Source of the DNA: Propionicicella superfundia DSM 22317
Lineage (GTDB): Bacteria; Actinomycetota; Actinomycetes; Propionibacteriales; Propionibacteriaceae
NCBI RefSeq assembly: GCF_000423465.1
Contig: NZ_KE384023.1
Coordinates: 1 to 55,098, forward strand
Direction of reading: 5' to 3'
Length of the DNA stretch: 55,098 nt
How positions within the stretch are numbered: the first letter of the stretch is position 1; the number at the start of each line of letters is the position of its first letter. Shown here in pieces: positions 32,134 through 40,519 of the stretch. The translations under genes and the position numbers were made by a program. Below the pieces are notes generated by a model. The model did not search any database, was not told where the DNA came from, and worked only from the letters and a program-made list of their open reading frames with translations.

Positions 32134-32391
32134 ATGAAGAGGAACATCCACCCCGAGTACCGCCAGGTGGTCTTCCGCGACCGCTCGGCGGGGCTGGTCT
32201 TCCGGACCGGCTCCACACTCGACTCCGCCGTGACGATCGAGTTCGAAGGCGCCACGTACCCGCTGATCGACGTGGACATCTCCAGCGCGTCCCACCCGTT
32301 CTGGAGCGGGCGCGAACGGATCGTCGACACCGAGGGACGCGTGGAGCGCTACAACCGCCGCTACGGCACGACGAGAGAAGGCAAGCGATGA
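32134..32391 (+). CDS. rpmE2: Ribosomal protein L31 type B
   Basis: 85 residues: [40 protein letters not shown] and [20 protein letters not shown]. This is the type B (YkgM-like) L31 that lacks the CxxC zinc site and replaces L31 when zinc is scarce. It is first of the plus-strand arm, behind the Zur-type box, and overlaps the L36 gene by four bases (ATGA). Confidence 0.96.
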   Translation: MKRNIHPEYRQVVFRDRSAGLVFRTGSTLDSAVTIEFEGATYPLIDVDISSASHPFWSGRERIVDTEGRVERYNRRYGTTREGKR

Positions 32392-32510
32392 AGGTACGGA
32401 ACTCCCTGCGGGCCCTGAAACGACAGCCCGGCGCGCAGATCGTCCGCCGGAGGGGACGGGTGTACGTCATCAACAAGCGCAACCCCCGCATGAAGGCGAG
32501 GCAGGGATGA
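32388..32510 (+). CDS. rpmJ2: Ribosomal protein L36, zinc-independent (YkgO-like)
   Basis: 40 residues: [20 protein letters not shown] then [20 protein letters not shown]. This is the L36 paralogue with no Cys or His zinc ligands. The start overlaps the L31 stop and its own stop overlaps the start of the MRF-like gene, so the three are translationally coupled. Its short length makes it easy to miss. Confidence 0.95.
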   Translation: MKVRNSLRALKRQPGAQIVRRRGRVYVINKRNPRMKARQG

Positions 32511-33619
32511 AGGAGCCCGGAGCGGGCCGGGAGGACCCGCGAGTGCCGGTCGTCCTCGTCAGCGGCGTCGCCGCGGAGCCGATGGCCGCCGTCACCGTCG
32601 GGATGCAGTGGGACCTGCCCTCGGCGGTCGTCGTGCGTCATGAGATCCACCCGGAGCAGGAGTCGCTCGTCCGCACGATCTCGGACGCCGGCGGGCTGCG
32701 CGAGCGGGTCGAGATCGGCGTCGCGCACGCCTGCGTGGACTGCTCGATCCGCGAGGACATCGTGCCCACCCTGGAGCGACTCGCCGCGACCGGGCGATGG
32801 GGAGCGATCGTCGCCCACCTTCCGGTGACCGCCGAGGCGACCCAGGTGTGCCGGGTGCTCGGCCGCGATCCGCAGGCGGCGCCCCACGCGCGGATCGCAG
32901 CCGTGCTCGTCGCGCTGGACGGGGAGACGGTCCGTGAGGACCTGCTGGGTGAGGATCTTCTCGTCGAGCGCGGGCTCCCCGTCCGGATGGACGACGGGCG
33001 CGGTGTGGGCGAGACCACGTCGGCGATGGTCGAGTACGCCGACCTCGTCATCGCAGAGGGGCTCGGCACGGAGGACCGGGAACTGATCGAGGTGATCGCC
33101 CGCCCGGACACGCGCGTCGTGGACACGATCACGGCTGTCGCGGCGCGCGACCTGCTCGACCTCCATCACCACGAGCACAGCGAGGACTGGGTCCAGGTGG
33201 TCCGGCGCGGCCCTCTTCCGGCGCCCTCGGGCGAGGCCGCGTGGGTGCTCGACTTCTCGTCCGATCGTCCCTTCCACCCCGATCGCCTGCAGGAGCGGAT
33301 CGCGACGCTCGGCCGCGGGCCGCGGCGCTCCCGTGGATGCTTCTGGCTGCCCAGCCGCCCCGACCAGATCTGCCAGTGGGACGGAGCCGGGGGCATGGTC
33401 AGCATCGGGCCCGGCGAGGACTGGGACGGCACCGGCCCGCTGACCCGGATCGTCGTGATCGGCATGGACGACGGTCGCGACGAGCTCACCGCGGCGTTCC
33501 GCTCCTGCCTGCTGACCGACGACGAGCTCGCCGAGCGCGGACCTTACTGGGAGGTCTGCGCGGACGGACTGGAGCCGTGGCTCGGGCCCGTCCGCGACCT
33601 GATGAGAGGACGGCCGTGA
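32507..33619 (+). CDS. CobW/COG0523-like protein, MRF (ribosome-hibernation recruiting factor) type
   Basis: 370 residues. The N-terminal region has the COG0523 layout but the P-loop is replaced: [20 protein letters not shown] (about 13-32) instead of SGFLGAGKTT. The metal-site equivalent reads [20 protein letters not shown] (about 72-91), with two Cys instead of CxCC. The C-terminal domain ([40 protein letters not shown]) is COG0523_C. In mycobacteria the MRF protein, encoded among zinc-free ribosomal protein genes, recruits a hibernation factor to ribosomes during zinc limitation; position and sequence make this the best assignment. A metal chaperone role is the alternative. The loss of the P-loop argues against GTP hydrolysis. 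Confidence 0.82.
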   Translation: MKEPGAGREDPRVPVVLVSGVAAEPMAAVTVGMQWDLPSAVVVRHEIHPEQESLVRTISDAGGLRERVEIGVAHACVDCSIREDIVPTLERLAATGRWGAIVAHLPVTAEATQVCRVLGRDPQAAPHARIAAVLVALDGETVREDLLGEDLLVERGLPVRMDDGRGVGETTSAMVEYADLVIAEGLGTEDRELIEVIARPDTRVVDTITAVAARDLLDLHHHEHSEDWVQVVRRGPLPAPSGEAAWVLDFSSDRPFHPDRLQERIATLGRGPRRSRGCFWLPSRPDQICQWDGAGGMVSIGPGEDWDGTGPLTRIVVIGMDDGRDELTAAFRSCLLTDDELAERGPYWEVCADGLEPWLGPVRDLMRGRP

Positions 33620-33786
33620 TGGCGGTTCCGAAGCGGCGGACATCGCGCAGCAACACGCGGCATCGCCGGTCGAACTGGAAGGCGACGCCCACCGACCTGG
33701 TGCCGATCCGCGTCCAGGGCGTCGTCCATCTCGTTCCGCGCCGGCTGGTGCGAGCCATCCGCAGCGGACTGATCGACCCGCCCTGA
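33619..33786 (+). CDS. rpmF: Ribosomal protein L32, zinc-independent paralogue
   Basis: 55 residues: [20 protein letters not shown] then [20 protein letters not shown]. The N-terminal MAVPKRxxSRSNTR is the L32 hallmark; the C-terminal zinc ribbon cysteines are missing. ATG 33619 overlaps the stop of the MRF-like gene by one base. Last gene of the zinc-response arm; cobQ faces it 31 bases away without a visible hairpin between. Confidence 0.94.
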   Translation: MAVPKRRTSRSNTRHRRSNWKATPTDLVPIRVQGVVHLVPRRLVRAIRSGLIDPP

Positions 33787-33817
33787 CGCAGGTCGGCGCG
33801 GCGTCGCCCGGAACTCC

Positions 33818-35266
33818 TCAGCCCCGTGCGAGGTCCAGCAGCGCGGCGGTGTCGACGTGGTCTGTCAGGGCGTCGGCAAGCGAGTCCAGCATCCGCTCGC
33901 GCCTCGCGGCGAACCCCGGCTGTCCGGGGACCGGCTCCCAGGACGACCCGACGCTCGCCGCCACCTCCGTCAGCCAGGCTCGCCGGAAGTCGTCGTTCTC
34001 GAACGCGCCGTGCCAGATCGTGCCCCACGTGGCTCCCTGGCGCACCCCGTCGAGGAAGGGCTCCCCGCCGGTGGCCTCGACGACCCCGTGATGGATCTCG
34101 TAGCCGGCCACGGGCAGGCCGCGCCACGTGCCCGAGGGTCTGCCGAGCACCTTCTGCGGCCCGAAACGGACCCGGGCCGGGAGCAGACCGAGCCCCGGCT
34201 CGGTGCCGCGGGAGGACTCGATCGGATCGTCGATCGCGTCGGTGAGCATCTGGTACCCGCCGCAGATGCCCAGGATGGGCCTGCCCGCCCGCGCCCGGGC
34301 CGCGAGGGCGTCGGCGAGGCCGAGCCGGCGCAGCCACTCCAGGTCGGCGAGCGTGCTGCGGCTGCCCGGCAGCACCACGAGGTCGGCGCTCTCGACGTCA
34401 CCCGGGCTCGCCGTGGCGAACACGTCCAGCCCCGGCTCGGCGGCAAGCGCGTCCAGGTCGGTGGCGTTGGAGATCCGGGGGAACCGGATCGCCGCCACAC
34501 GCAGGGTCCCGGCGCGCCCGGGCAGCCGTGGCCACGTCGCGAACGCGAGGGCGTCCTCGCTGTCCAGCCAGACCCGGTCGAGCCAGGGCATCACCCCGAA
34601 GCAGCGCAGGCCGGTGCGCGCCGTGAGCTCGGTCAGCCCCGGCTCCAGGACGGCCTGGTCGCCGCGGAACTTGTTGATCAGGTACCCCGCGAGAGTTGCG
34701 CGGTCCGCCTCGTCGACGATGGCCCAGTGCCCGAAGACGGACGCCAGCACCCCGCCTCGGTCGATGTCGCCGACGAGCACGACCGGCAGTCCGAAGCGCC
34801 TGGCCAGCCCGAAGTTCACGTAGTCCCCGGCACGCAGGTTGATCTCGGCCGGGGAGCCGGCGCCCTCGACCACGATCACCTCGTGACGTTCGCTCAGCTC
34901 GTGGTACGCGGCGAAGGCGGCCTCGGCGAGGGCCGTGCGCCCGCCGACGTACTCCCCGGCCTCCAGCGTGCCGCCCGGCCGGCCGCGCAGCACGATGAAT
35001 GCGCGTCGGTCGGTGCCCGGCTTGAGCAGCACCGGGTTCAGCAGCGAGGACGGCTCGACCCCGGCCGCGACCGCCTGCAGGTACTGCGCGCGGCCGATCT
35101 CGGAGCCGTCGGGACAGACCATCGAGTTGTTGCTCATGTTCTGCGCCTTGAACGGCGCCACGTCGACGCCCTGCCGCGCCCACGCCCGGCACAGTCCCGC
35201 GACGATCAGCGACTTGCCGGCGTCGGAGGACGTGCCCGCCACGAGGATTCCTGCCACGCTCGGCAT
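33818..35266 (-). CDS. cobQ: Cobyric acid synthase CobQ
   Basis: 482 residues. The N-terminal dethiobiotin-synthetase-like ATPase domain shows ILVAGTSSDAGKSLIVAGLC and FKAQNMSNNSMVCPDGSEIG. The C-terminal class I glutamine amidotransferase domain shows the nucleophile in ILGICGGYQMLTDAIDDP and the His region GYEIHHGVVEATGG with WGTIWHGAFEND. CobQ amidates the b, d, e and g side chains of adenosylcobyrinic acid diamide using glutamine and ATP. It is transcribed opposite to cobO and lies after cbiT, separated by a perfect 21-bp hairpin that may attenuate read-through. Confidence 0.97.
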   Translation of the reverse strand: MPSVAGILVAGTSSDAGKSLIVAGLCRAWARQGVDVAPFKAQNMSNNSMVCPDGSEIGRAQYLQAVAAGVEPSSLLNPVLLKPGTDRRAFIVLRGRPGGTLEAGEYVGGRTALAEAAFAAYHELSERHEVIVVEGAGSPAEINLRAGDYVNFGLARRFGLPVVLVGDIDRGGVLASVFGHWAIVDEADRATLAGYLINKFRGDQAVLEPGLTELTARTGLRCFGVMPWLDRVWLDSEDALAFATWPRLPGRAGTLRVAAIRFPRISNATDLDALAAEPGLDVFATASPGDVESADLVVLPGSRSTLADLEWLRRLGLADALAARARAGRPILGICGGYQMLTDAIDDPIESSRGTEPGLGLLPARVRFGPQKVLGRPSGTWRGLPVAGYEIHHGVVEATGGEPFLDGVRQGATWGTIWHGAFENDDFRRAWLTEVAASVGSSWEPVPGQPGFAARRERMLDSLADALTDHVDTAALLDLARG

Positions 35267-35280
35267 CCTCTCAAACCCGT

Positions 35281-35326
35281 AGCGTGGAGGGTTGATGTTG
35301 GACTACCAACATCAACCCTCCACGCT
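35281..35326. terminator. Perfect 21-bp hairpin between cbiT and cobQ
   Basis: Left arm 35281-35301 and right arm 35306-35326 are exact reverse complements over 21 bases with the loop ACTA. The stop codon of cbiT (35314-35312) is in the right arm and the cobQ start is 15 bases beyond the left arm. There is no T run, so it could be a terminator, an mRNA-processing or stabilising stem, or a protein site. A stem this perfect between two genes of one pathway suggests control of cobQ expression. Confidence 0.65.
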
Positions 35327-35914
35327 GGCCGGTACGGGCCTGGTCACCGACCACGCCGTCACCGTGCGCAACGGCTTGAACCCGACGAAGCGGCCGATCG
35401 GTTCGGCGGCCTCCACCCCGATCCGGCTGAGCTCGCCGCCCCATTCCCGGTACGCGCCGAGCAGGATCGCGTCGGAGTCGGCGGTGACGCTGTGGCACGC
35501 GAGACGCCCGCCGGCGGGGAGGGCGGACCAGCAGCGCCCGAGCAGGTCCGCCGTCAGCCCCCCGCCGACGAAGATCGCGTCGGCCGGAGGGAGCGTGTCG
35601 ATGGCGGCGGGGACGTCCGCGACGACGACGTCGAGCCGGTCCGCGACGCCGAGATTCGCGGCGTTGAGCGCGATGCGCTCAGCCCGTCCAGGGTTGCGCT
35701 CCACCGCGACGGCACGGTTGGCGGCGTGCAGCCGGCACCATTCGATGCCGATCGAGCCGGTGCCGGCACCGAGGTCCCAGAGCCGCTCGCCGGCCGCCGG
35801 GGCGAGCATCGCGAGGGCGTAGGCCCGCATCACGCGCTTGGTGAGCAGGCCGTCGGTCACGAAGACGTCGTCCGGCAGCCCGGCGCTGAGGGGATCGCTG
35901 GCGGGGACGTCCAT
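35312..35914 (-). CDS. cbiT: CbiT-type precorrin-6B decarboxylase/C15-methyltransferase
   Basis: 200 residues. A SAM-dependent methyltransferase fold with motif I RLWDLGAGTGSIGIEWCRL (about 43-61), the acidic VAVERNPGRAERIALNAANL and DAIFVGGGLTADLLGRCWSA. The N-terminal GLPDDVFVTDGLLTKRVMRA is diagnostic of CbiT (C-terminal half of CobL). It methylates C15 and decarboxylates the C12 acetate in corrin synthesis, acting with CbiE, which is encoded 13 kb away at 48785. ATG 35914 is preferred over GTG 35933. The DNA around 35940 is shared with the divergent cobO promoter. Confidence 0.92.
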   Translation of the reverse strand: MDVPASDPLSAGLPDDVFVTDGLLTKRVMRAYALAMLAPAAGERLWDLGAGTGSIGIEWCRLHAANRAVAVERNPGRAERIALNAANLGVADRLDVVVADVPAAIDTLPPADAIFVGGGLTADLLGRCWSALPAGGRLACHSVTADSDAILLGAYREWGGELSRIGVEAAEPIGRFVGFKPLRTVTAWSVTRPVPASVEG

Positions 35915-35979
35915 GCCGAGTACCTTAGCCACGCGGGGCTGGACCCGTCCGGTTCCCGTCAGCCCGAAAGGACCGTCCC

Positions 35980-36594
35980 ATGCCAGAGCCGACAACGCCC
36001 GCCGACCCCGCCGGCACGACATCCGTCCGGCAGGAGCGGCTCCGTCCGGCGCTGATCGTGAACACCGGGGACGGCAAGGGAAAGACCACCGCCGCCATGG
36101 GGCTCGCGCTGCGTGCCTGGCGGCAGGGATGGCCGATCGTCGTGTACCAGTTCGTCAAGTCCGCCCAGTGGCCGACGGGGGAAAGGACCGCGCTGGAGGC
36201 GCTCGGCGCCGAGCACGAACGCACCGGTCAGGGCGCCCCGGTCGAGTGGCACGCGATCGGGGCGGGGCGTCGGCGCACGCACCGTCCGGGGGCGACGGAC
36301 GCCCAGGCGGACGCGGCCCGGGCGGCGTGGGCGAGCGTGCGGGAGCGACTGGCCGCCGAGCGTCACCGGCTCTATGTGCTCGACGAGTTCACCTATCCGT
36401 TGAACTGGGGGTGGCTCGACCTGGGCGAGGTCGTGGCGACGCTCCGGGACCGGCCGGGGTGCCAGCACATCGTGATCACCGGACGCGCCGCTCCGGCCGA
36501 ACTGCTCGGCATCGCGACCACGGTCACCGAGATGGGCAAGGTCAAGCATCCCTTCGACACGGGCCAGCGTGGACAGGCGGGGATCGAATGGTGA
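35980..36594 (+). CDS. cobO: Cob(I)yrinic acid a,c-diamide adenosyltransferase CobO
   Basis: 204 residues. The BtuR/CobO family is evident from the P-loop PALIVNTGDGKGKTTAAMGL (about 23-42), VVYQFVKSAQWPTGER, RLYVLDEFTYPLNWGWLDL (Walker B, about 132-150) and ITGRAAPAELLGIATTVTEM with KVKHPFDTGQRGQAGIEW. It adds the 5'-deoxyadenosyl ligand to corrinoid cobalt. An AAAGGA ribosome-binding site precedes ATG 35980. The stop lies seven bases inside the cobB-cobC fusion gene. Confidence 0.96.
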   Translation: MPEPTTPADPAGTTSVRQERLRPALIVNTGDGKGKTTAAMGLALRAWRQGWPIVVYQFVKSAQWPTGERTALEALGAEHERTGQGAPVEWHAIGAGRRRTHRPGATDAQADAARAAWASVRERLAAERHRLYVLDEFTYPLNWGWLDLGEVVATLRDRPGCQHIVITGRAAPAELLGIATTVTEMGKVKHPFDTGQRGQAGIEW

Positions 36595-39059
36595 GCCTGC
36601 CGCGGCTCGTGGTGGCCGCCGCCGCGTCCTCCGCGGGCAAGACCACGATCGCCACCGGCCTGATGGGCGCCTTGCGGGACGCCGGGCATGAGGTCGCCGG
36701 GTTCAAGACCGGCCCCGACTTCATCGACCCGGGCTACCACGCCCTGGCCACCGGCCGGCCCGGCCGCAACCTGGACGCCGTCCTCACCGGAGAGGACCTT
36801 GTTCCCCGTCTGCTGGTGCACGGGGCGACCTTCCCGGCCCGCGCGGACCTGGCCGTCGTCGAGGGCGCGATGGGGCTGTTCGACGGACAGCTCGGCGGGG
36901 AGGGCGCGGGGTCGACGGCCCACGTCGCGCGCCTGATCGACGCGCCGATCGTCCTGGTGGTCGATGCCGCCGGCTCGTCGCGCACCGCCGCCGCGAGCGC
37001 CCTGGGCCTGCGCGCCTTCGACCCTTCCGTGCGCATCTCGGCGGTCGTCGTGAACCGGGTCGGCAGTCCGCGGCATGCCGCCGAGGTGGCCGGGGTCTTC
37101 GAACGTGCCGGGGTGCCGGTGCTGGGCATGGTGCCGCGCAGCCGGTCCATCGTCGCTCCGTCGCGCCATCTCGGGCTGGTGCCGGCCGCCGAACGGCGGG
37201 AGTCCGCCGCGACGATCGAGGCGCTCGCCGCCCACGTCGCCGAGCATGTCGACCTCGGGGCCGTGGTGGACGTCGCGACGTCCGCCCCGGATCTGGACGT
37301 GGTCGCGTGGGACCCGGCCGCCATGGTCGCCCCCGTCGCGGGACGTCCGCTGGTCGCGGTGCTGGCCGGTCGCGCGTTCACCTTCCGGTACGCCGAGACC
37401 ACCGAACTGCTCGCCGCCGCGGGGTGCTCGGTGATCGAGGTGGACCCGCTGCGCGACACGGAACTGCCCGCCGGGCTCTGCGGCCTGTACATCGGGGGCG
37501 GCTTCCCCGAGCTCCACGCCGTCGAGCTGAGCGGCAACGTGGCGCTGCGTGCCGCGATCGGCGAGGCGATCCGCGCCGGGCTGCCCGTCGTCGCGGAGTG
37601 CGCCGGTCAGCTCTATCTGGGGTCGCACCTCGACGGTCACCCGATGGTCGGCGCGATCGGCGCGTCGGCGCGCATGACGCCGCGCCTCACGCTGGGCTAC
37701 CGCCGGGCGATCGCGCCGGCGGAGACTCTCCTGGCGGCGCGGGGCGCCGAGGTCGTCGGGCACGAGTTCCACCGCACCCTGACCGAGCCCGCGCACGGGA
37801 CACCGGCCGCGTGGTCCTGGCAGGGACGGGCCGACGGCTTCTCGGCGGATCCGTCCGGGTCCGGCCGGCCGAGCCTGCACGCGTCCTACCTGCACCTGCA
37901 CTGGGCCGGCGTGCCGTCCTGTGCGCAGCGGTTCGCCGACGCGGCCGCGGCGTTCGCCTCCCGCTCGCGCGGCGCGGACGCCGCCGGGGCGGGTGCGAGG
38001 CACGCCGTCCGTGAGCACACCGGGCAGCGGTCCGACGGCATCGACCTGCATCACCACGGCGATCACGACCTGCGGCCGGGGCTCGTCGACCTCGCCGTCA
38101 ACGTGCGGCTCCCCGGCCCTCCCGAATGGCTGGCGGCCGAGATCGAGCAGACGATCCCCGCTCTCGGCTCCTACCCGGACTCCGGCGCCGCGCGGGAGGC
38201 GATCGCCGCTGCTCACGGTGTCCCTGCGGACATGGTGCTGCCGACCGCCGGCGGCGCCGAGGCGTTCTCGCTGATCGCGCGCACGCTGACGGCGGACCAT
38301 CCGCTCGTGGTGCACCCGCAGTTCACCGAGCCGGAGGCATCGCTGCGGGCCGCCGGGCACGCCGTCCAGCGGTGGCTCCTCCCGGTGGCGGCGGGCGCGC
38401 CGGTGCCGAGCCTTGCCGGCATGCCGTCCTGGGCGGACGCCCTGTTCGTGGGGAACCCGACGAACCCGACCGGCTGGCTGCACCGGCGCGACGACCTCCT
38501 GACCGCGGGGCACGGGCGGGTACTGGTCGTCGACGAGGCGTTCATGGACGCGACCGATGAGCGCGAATCGCTCATCGCGCCGTCGATGCCCGGCCGGCTG
38601 GTGCTGCGGTCGCTGTCCAAGACCTGGGGCCTGGCCGGGCTGCGGGTCGGCTACGCCGTGGGCGACCCCCGGTGGGTCGCGCGGCTGGAACAGGCCCAGC
38701 CGACGTGGCCTGTCTCGGCCCCGGCGGTGGCCGCGATGATCGCCACGAGCAGCCCGGAGGCGCGTGCCGAGGCGGCCGCCCGCTATCGCGAGGTGGACCG
38801 GCAGCGGGCGTACCTCGTCTCGGCACTGGGCGCCGCCGGCTTCGGCAGCGTGTCCGGCGGTGCGCCGTTCGTCCTGGTCGACACATCTCCGCTGGGGCCG
38901 GGGTCGGTCCGCGAGGATCTCGCCGCAGCCGGTTTCGCGGTCCGGCGCGGCGAGTCGTTCCCCGGGCTCGGGCCGACCTGGATCCGCGTGAAGGTGCCCG
39001 AACCTGTCGTGACGGACGCCTTCGTGGCGGCGCTGGCCGCGGTTCCGCGCACGACCTGA
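36588..39059 (+). CDS. cobB: Fusion of cobyrinate a,c-diamide synthase (CobB) and CobC-like PLP decarboxylase
   Basis: 823 residues. About 1-460 is CobB/CbiA: ATPase start LVVAAAASSAGKTTIATGLM, GFKTGPDFIDPGYHALATGR, FDGQLGGEGAGSTAHVAR and the amidotransferase nucleophile C338 in VVAECAGQLYLG (usual motif ECGG, here ECAG). After a His-rich linker (DLHHHGDHDLRPGLVDLAVN) residues about 490-820 form a class I/II aminotransferase-fold enzyme with NPTNPTGWLHRRDD and the PLP lysine K678 in VLRSLSKTWGLAGLRVGYAV. That part resembles CobC/CobD-type L-threonine-phosphate decarboxylase. The fusion joins a,c-amidation to supply of the aminopropanol arm. GTG 36591 is an alternative start. Confidence 0.93.
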   Translation: MVSLPRLVVAAAASSAGKTTIATGLMGALRDAGHEVAGFKTGPDFIDPGYHALATGRPGRNLDAVLTGEDLVPRLLVHGATFPARADLAVVEGAMGLFDGQLGGEGAGSTAHVARLIDAPIVLVVDAAGSSRTAAASALGLRAFDPSVRISAVVVNRVGSPRHAAEVAGVFERAGVPVLGMVPRSRSIVAPSRHLGLVPAAERRESAATIEALAAHVAEHVDLGAVVDVATSAPDLDVVAWDPAAMVAPVAGRPLVAVLAGRAFTFRYAETTELLAAAGCSVIEVDPLRDTELPAGLCGLYIGGGFPELHAVELSGNVALRAAIGEAIRAGLPVVAECAGQLYLGSHLDGHPMVGAIGASARMTPRLTLGYRRAIAPAETLLAARGAEVVGHEFHRTLTEPAHGTPAAWSWQGRADGFSADPSGSGRPSLHASYLHLHWAGVPSCAQRFADAAAAFASRSRGADAAGAGARHAVREHTGQRSDGIDLHHHGDHDLRPGLVDLAVNVRLPGPPEWLAAEIEQTIPALGSYPDSGAAREAIAAAHGVPADMVLPTAGGAEAFSLIARTLTADHPLVVHPQFTEPEASLRAAGHAVQRWLLPVAAGAPVPSLAGMPSWADALFVGNPTNPTGWLHRRDDLLTAGHGRVLVVDEAFMDATDERESLIAPSMPGRLVLRSLSKTWGLAGLRVGYAVGDPRWVARLEQAQPTWPVSAPAVAAMIATSSPEARAEAAARYREVDRQRAYLVSALGAAGFGSVSGGAPFVLVDTSPLGPGSVREDLAAAGFAVRRGESFPGLGPTWIRVKVPEPVVTDAFVAALAAVPRTT

Positions 39060-39079
39060 CCGACTCTTCGCGGCAGGTC

Positions 39080-39108
39080 CCCGGAGTCGTGGCGAAAGGG
39101 ACTCCGGG
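39080..39108 (+). terminator. Hairpin after cobB-cobC
   Basis: CCCGGAGTC (39080-39088) and GACTCCGGG (39100-39108) form a perfect 9-bp stem with an 11-base loop, 20 bases after the stop. No T run follows. A TGACCGACTCTTCGCGG segment just before it resembles the repeats that flank cobK. Confidence 0.55.
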
Positions 39109-39209
39109 ACGTCCTGGGCGGATCGACCACAAGGCCCGGAGGTCCTCGTGGGCAGGCAGCGCGTTGCCGAAGTCCCCGGTGGGCATCCTGAACGCGGCGC
39201 GTGTCGGTG

Positions 39210-39370
39210 TGCGGTTTTCTGTACCGAATGCGGCCGGTCGGGGCGGTCCCACCGCCCGGATGCGGTGTTTTGTCCCTCATGCGCCCGCCGGGCGCCGTCA
39301 GTGGGTACAGAACTCCGCGGTCGGGGCTCGCTCCGGCCGGGAGCGCCCGCGTGAGGTACACAACTCCGCA
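39210..39370. repeat. Four-arm palindromic element, family B
   Basis: Four arms of about 20 bases: F1 39210-39229 (TGCGGTTTTCTGTACCGAAT), F2 39261-39280 (TGCGGTGTTTTGTCCCTCAT), R1 39301-39319 and R2 39351-39370 (GTGAGGTACACAACTCCGCA). F arms are 51 bases apart and R arms 50. Both nested pairs centre on 39290. Geometry matches family A exactly although the arm sequence is unrelated. It lies in the gap before cobF. Confidence 0.75.
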
Positions 39371-39508
39371 ATCCGGCCCGCCGACCACCCTGGCAGACGT
39401 CGTCCGGCACGGCACTAGCATGAGCGACGAGCCAGAAACGCGATCCGGGAGCTGCGACGTGACCACAGCCGACACGACTGCCCGCTCGTTGTCCGCCGCA
39501 GGCGAGCC

Positions 39509-40282
39509 ATGAGCCGGGAGCTGGTGCTCATCGGGATCGGCGCGGGCGATCCCGACTGGATCACGTTGGAGGCCGTGCGCGCGATCGAAGAGATCGACGT
39601 CCAGTTCGTCGTGCTGAAGGAGGACGAACTCGACGACCTCGTCGCGGCCCGGCGCGCCGTGATCGAGCGCCATCGCACCACTCCGCTGCGCACGGTGGAA
39701 CTGCGAGACCCGCCACGTCCCTGGCGCACCGCGGCGGACTACAACGCGGCCGTCGCGCAGTGGCGTTCGCAGCGGCGTGCGCAGTGGGGAGCGGCCGTGG
39801 ACGCCGAGCTCGCCGACGGCCGGACCGGCGGGTTCCTGGTCTGGGGCGACCCGAGCCTCTACGAGAGCACCTTGGCGATCGCCCAGGATCTGGTCGCGGC
39901 CGGCGCCGGCGGCGACGCGCCGCTGAGCCTGCGCGTGCTTCCCGGTGTGAGCAGCGCCCTCGCGCTGGCCGCCCGGCATCGCATTCCGCTGAACCGGCAG
40001 GGCAGAGCGGTGCAGATCAGCCCCGCCCGGCTCGTCCGGGACGGAATGCCGGCCGACGTCGATGACGTCGTGGTCATGCTCGACGGGCGCCAGACCTTCG
40101 CGGCCATCGACCCGGCCGGGCTCGACGTCTACTGGGGTGCCTACCTCGGCACTGCGGACGAGATCCTCATCGCCGGGCCGCTGGCCGAGGTCCGGGACAC
40201 GATCCTCGCCGCCAGAGCCGAGGCGGCCACCCGCAAGGGCTGGGTCTTCGACACCTACCTGCTTCGTCGCCGATCGCCCTAG
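39509..40282 (+). CDS. cobF: Precorrin-6A synthase (deacetylating) CobF
   Basis: 257 residues. The tetrapyrrole-methylase glycine loop is VLIGIGAGDPDWITLEAVRA (about 6-25). CobF-specific features are EIDVQFVVLKEDELDDLVAA, the long PPRPWRTAADYNAAVAQWRS segment and FLVWGDPSLYESTLAIAQDL (about 111-130). CobF methylates C1 and removes the acetyl group in the oxygen-dependent pathway. Finding it together with CbiX and CbiG is unusual, because these normally go with CbiD. The gene stands alone after the family B palindrome, with only a weak ribosome-binding site. Confidence 0.93.
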   Translation: MSRELVLIGIGAGDPDWITLEAVRAIEEIDVQFVVLKEDELDDLVAARRAVIERHRTTPLRTVELRDPPRPWRTAADYNAAVAQWRSQRRAQWGAAVDAELADGRTGGFLVWGDPSLYESTLAIAQDLVAAGAGGDAPLSLRVLPGVSSALALAARHRIPLNRQGRAVQISPARLVRDGMPADVDDVVVMLDGRQTFAAIDPAGLDVYWGAYLGTADEILIAGPLAEVRDTILAARAEAATRKGWVFDTYLLRRRSP

Positions 40283-40507
40283 CCCGATGACCGGGAAGGC
40301 ACCCGAGGCGGTGCTCCGACCGGTCGTGCACGCACCTCCCGCCGGCCCGTCGGCCGCGTCGCTCAGCGACCGCCTGTCGCGTCCACCTCGAAGGACGCGT
40401 GGCCGGACGTGGCGGACGTCGACCAGGTGGGGCCGGCGTCCGTGACCACCCGCCGGCCGGGCCACGCGGGGCGCCTCCGAGGTCGCCGCGGTGCGCCCGG
40501 CTGCCGG

Positions 40508-40513
40508 TAGGCT
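40508..40513 (+). promoter_or_regulatory. -10 element for a leaderless SWIM-gene transcript
   Basis: TAGGCT lies six bases before the GTG at 40520 with no ribosome-binding site between, the usual spacing for leaderless actinobacterial genes. The 237-base gap from cobF to here otherwise holds nothing recognised, apart from a short minus-strand stretch near 40390-40470 with gene-like codon use but no identity. Confidence 0.4.
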
Positions 40514-40519
40514 CCTGCC

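Noticed and set aside
35915-35979. A second cobalamin riboswitch before cobO
   Set aside because: The gap is only 65 bases and has no B12 box or GCCACTG core.
36588-39059. CobC half as histidinol-phosphate aminotransferase
   Set aside because: Folds are related, but fusion to CobB and position in the corrin cluster favour threonine-phosphate decarboxylase; sequence alone is not decisive.
36393-39410. 1005-codon minus-strand open frame
   Set aside because: Antisense of the cobB-cobC fusion, whose motifs are unambiguous.
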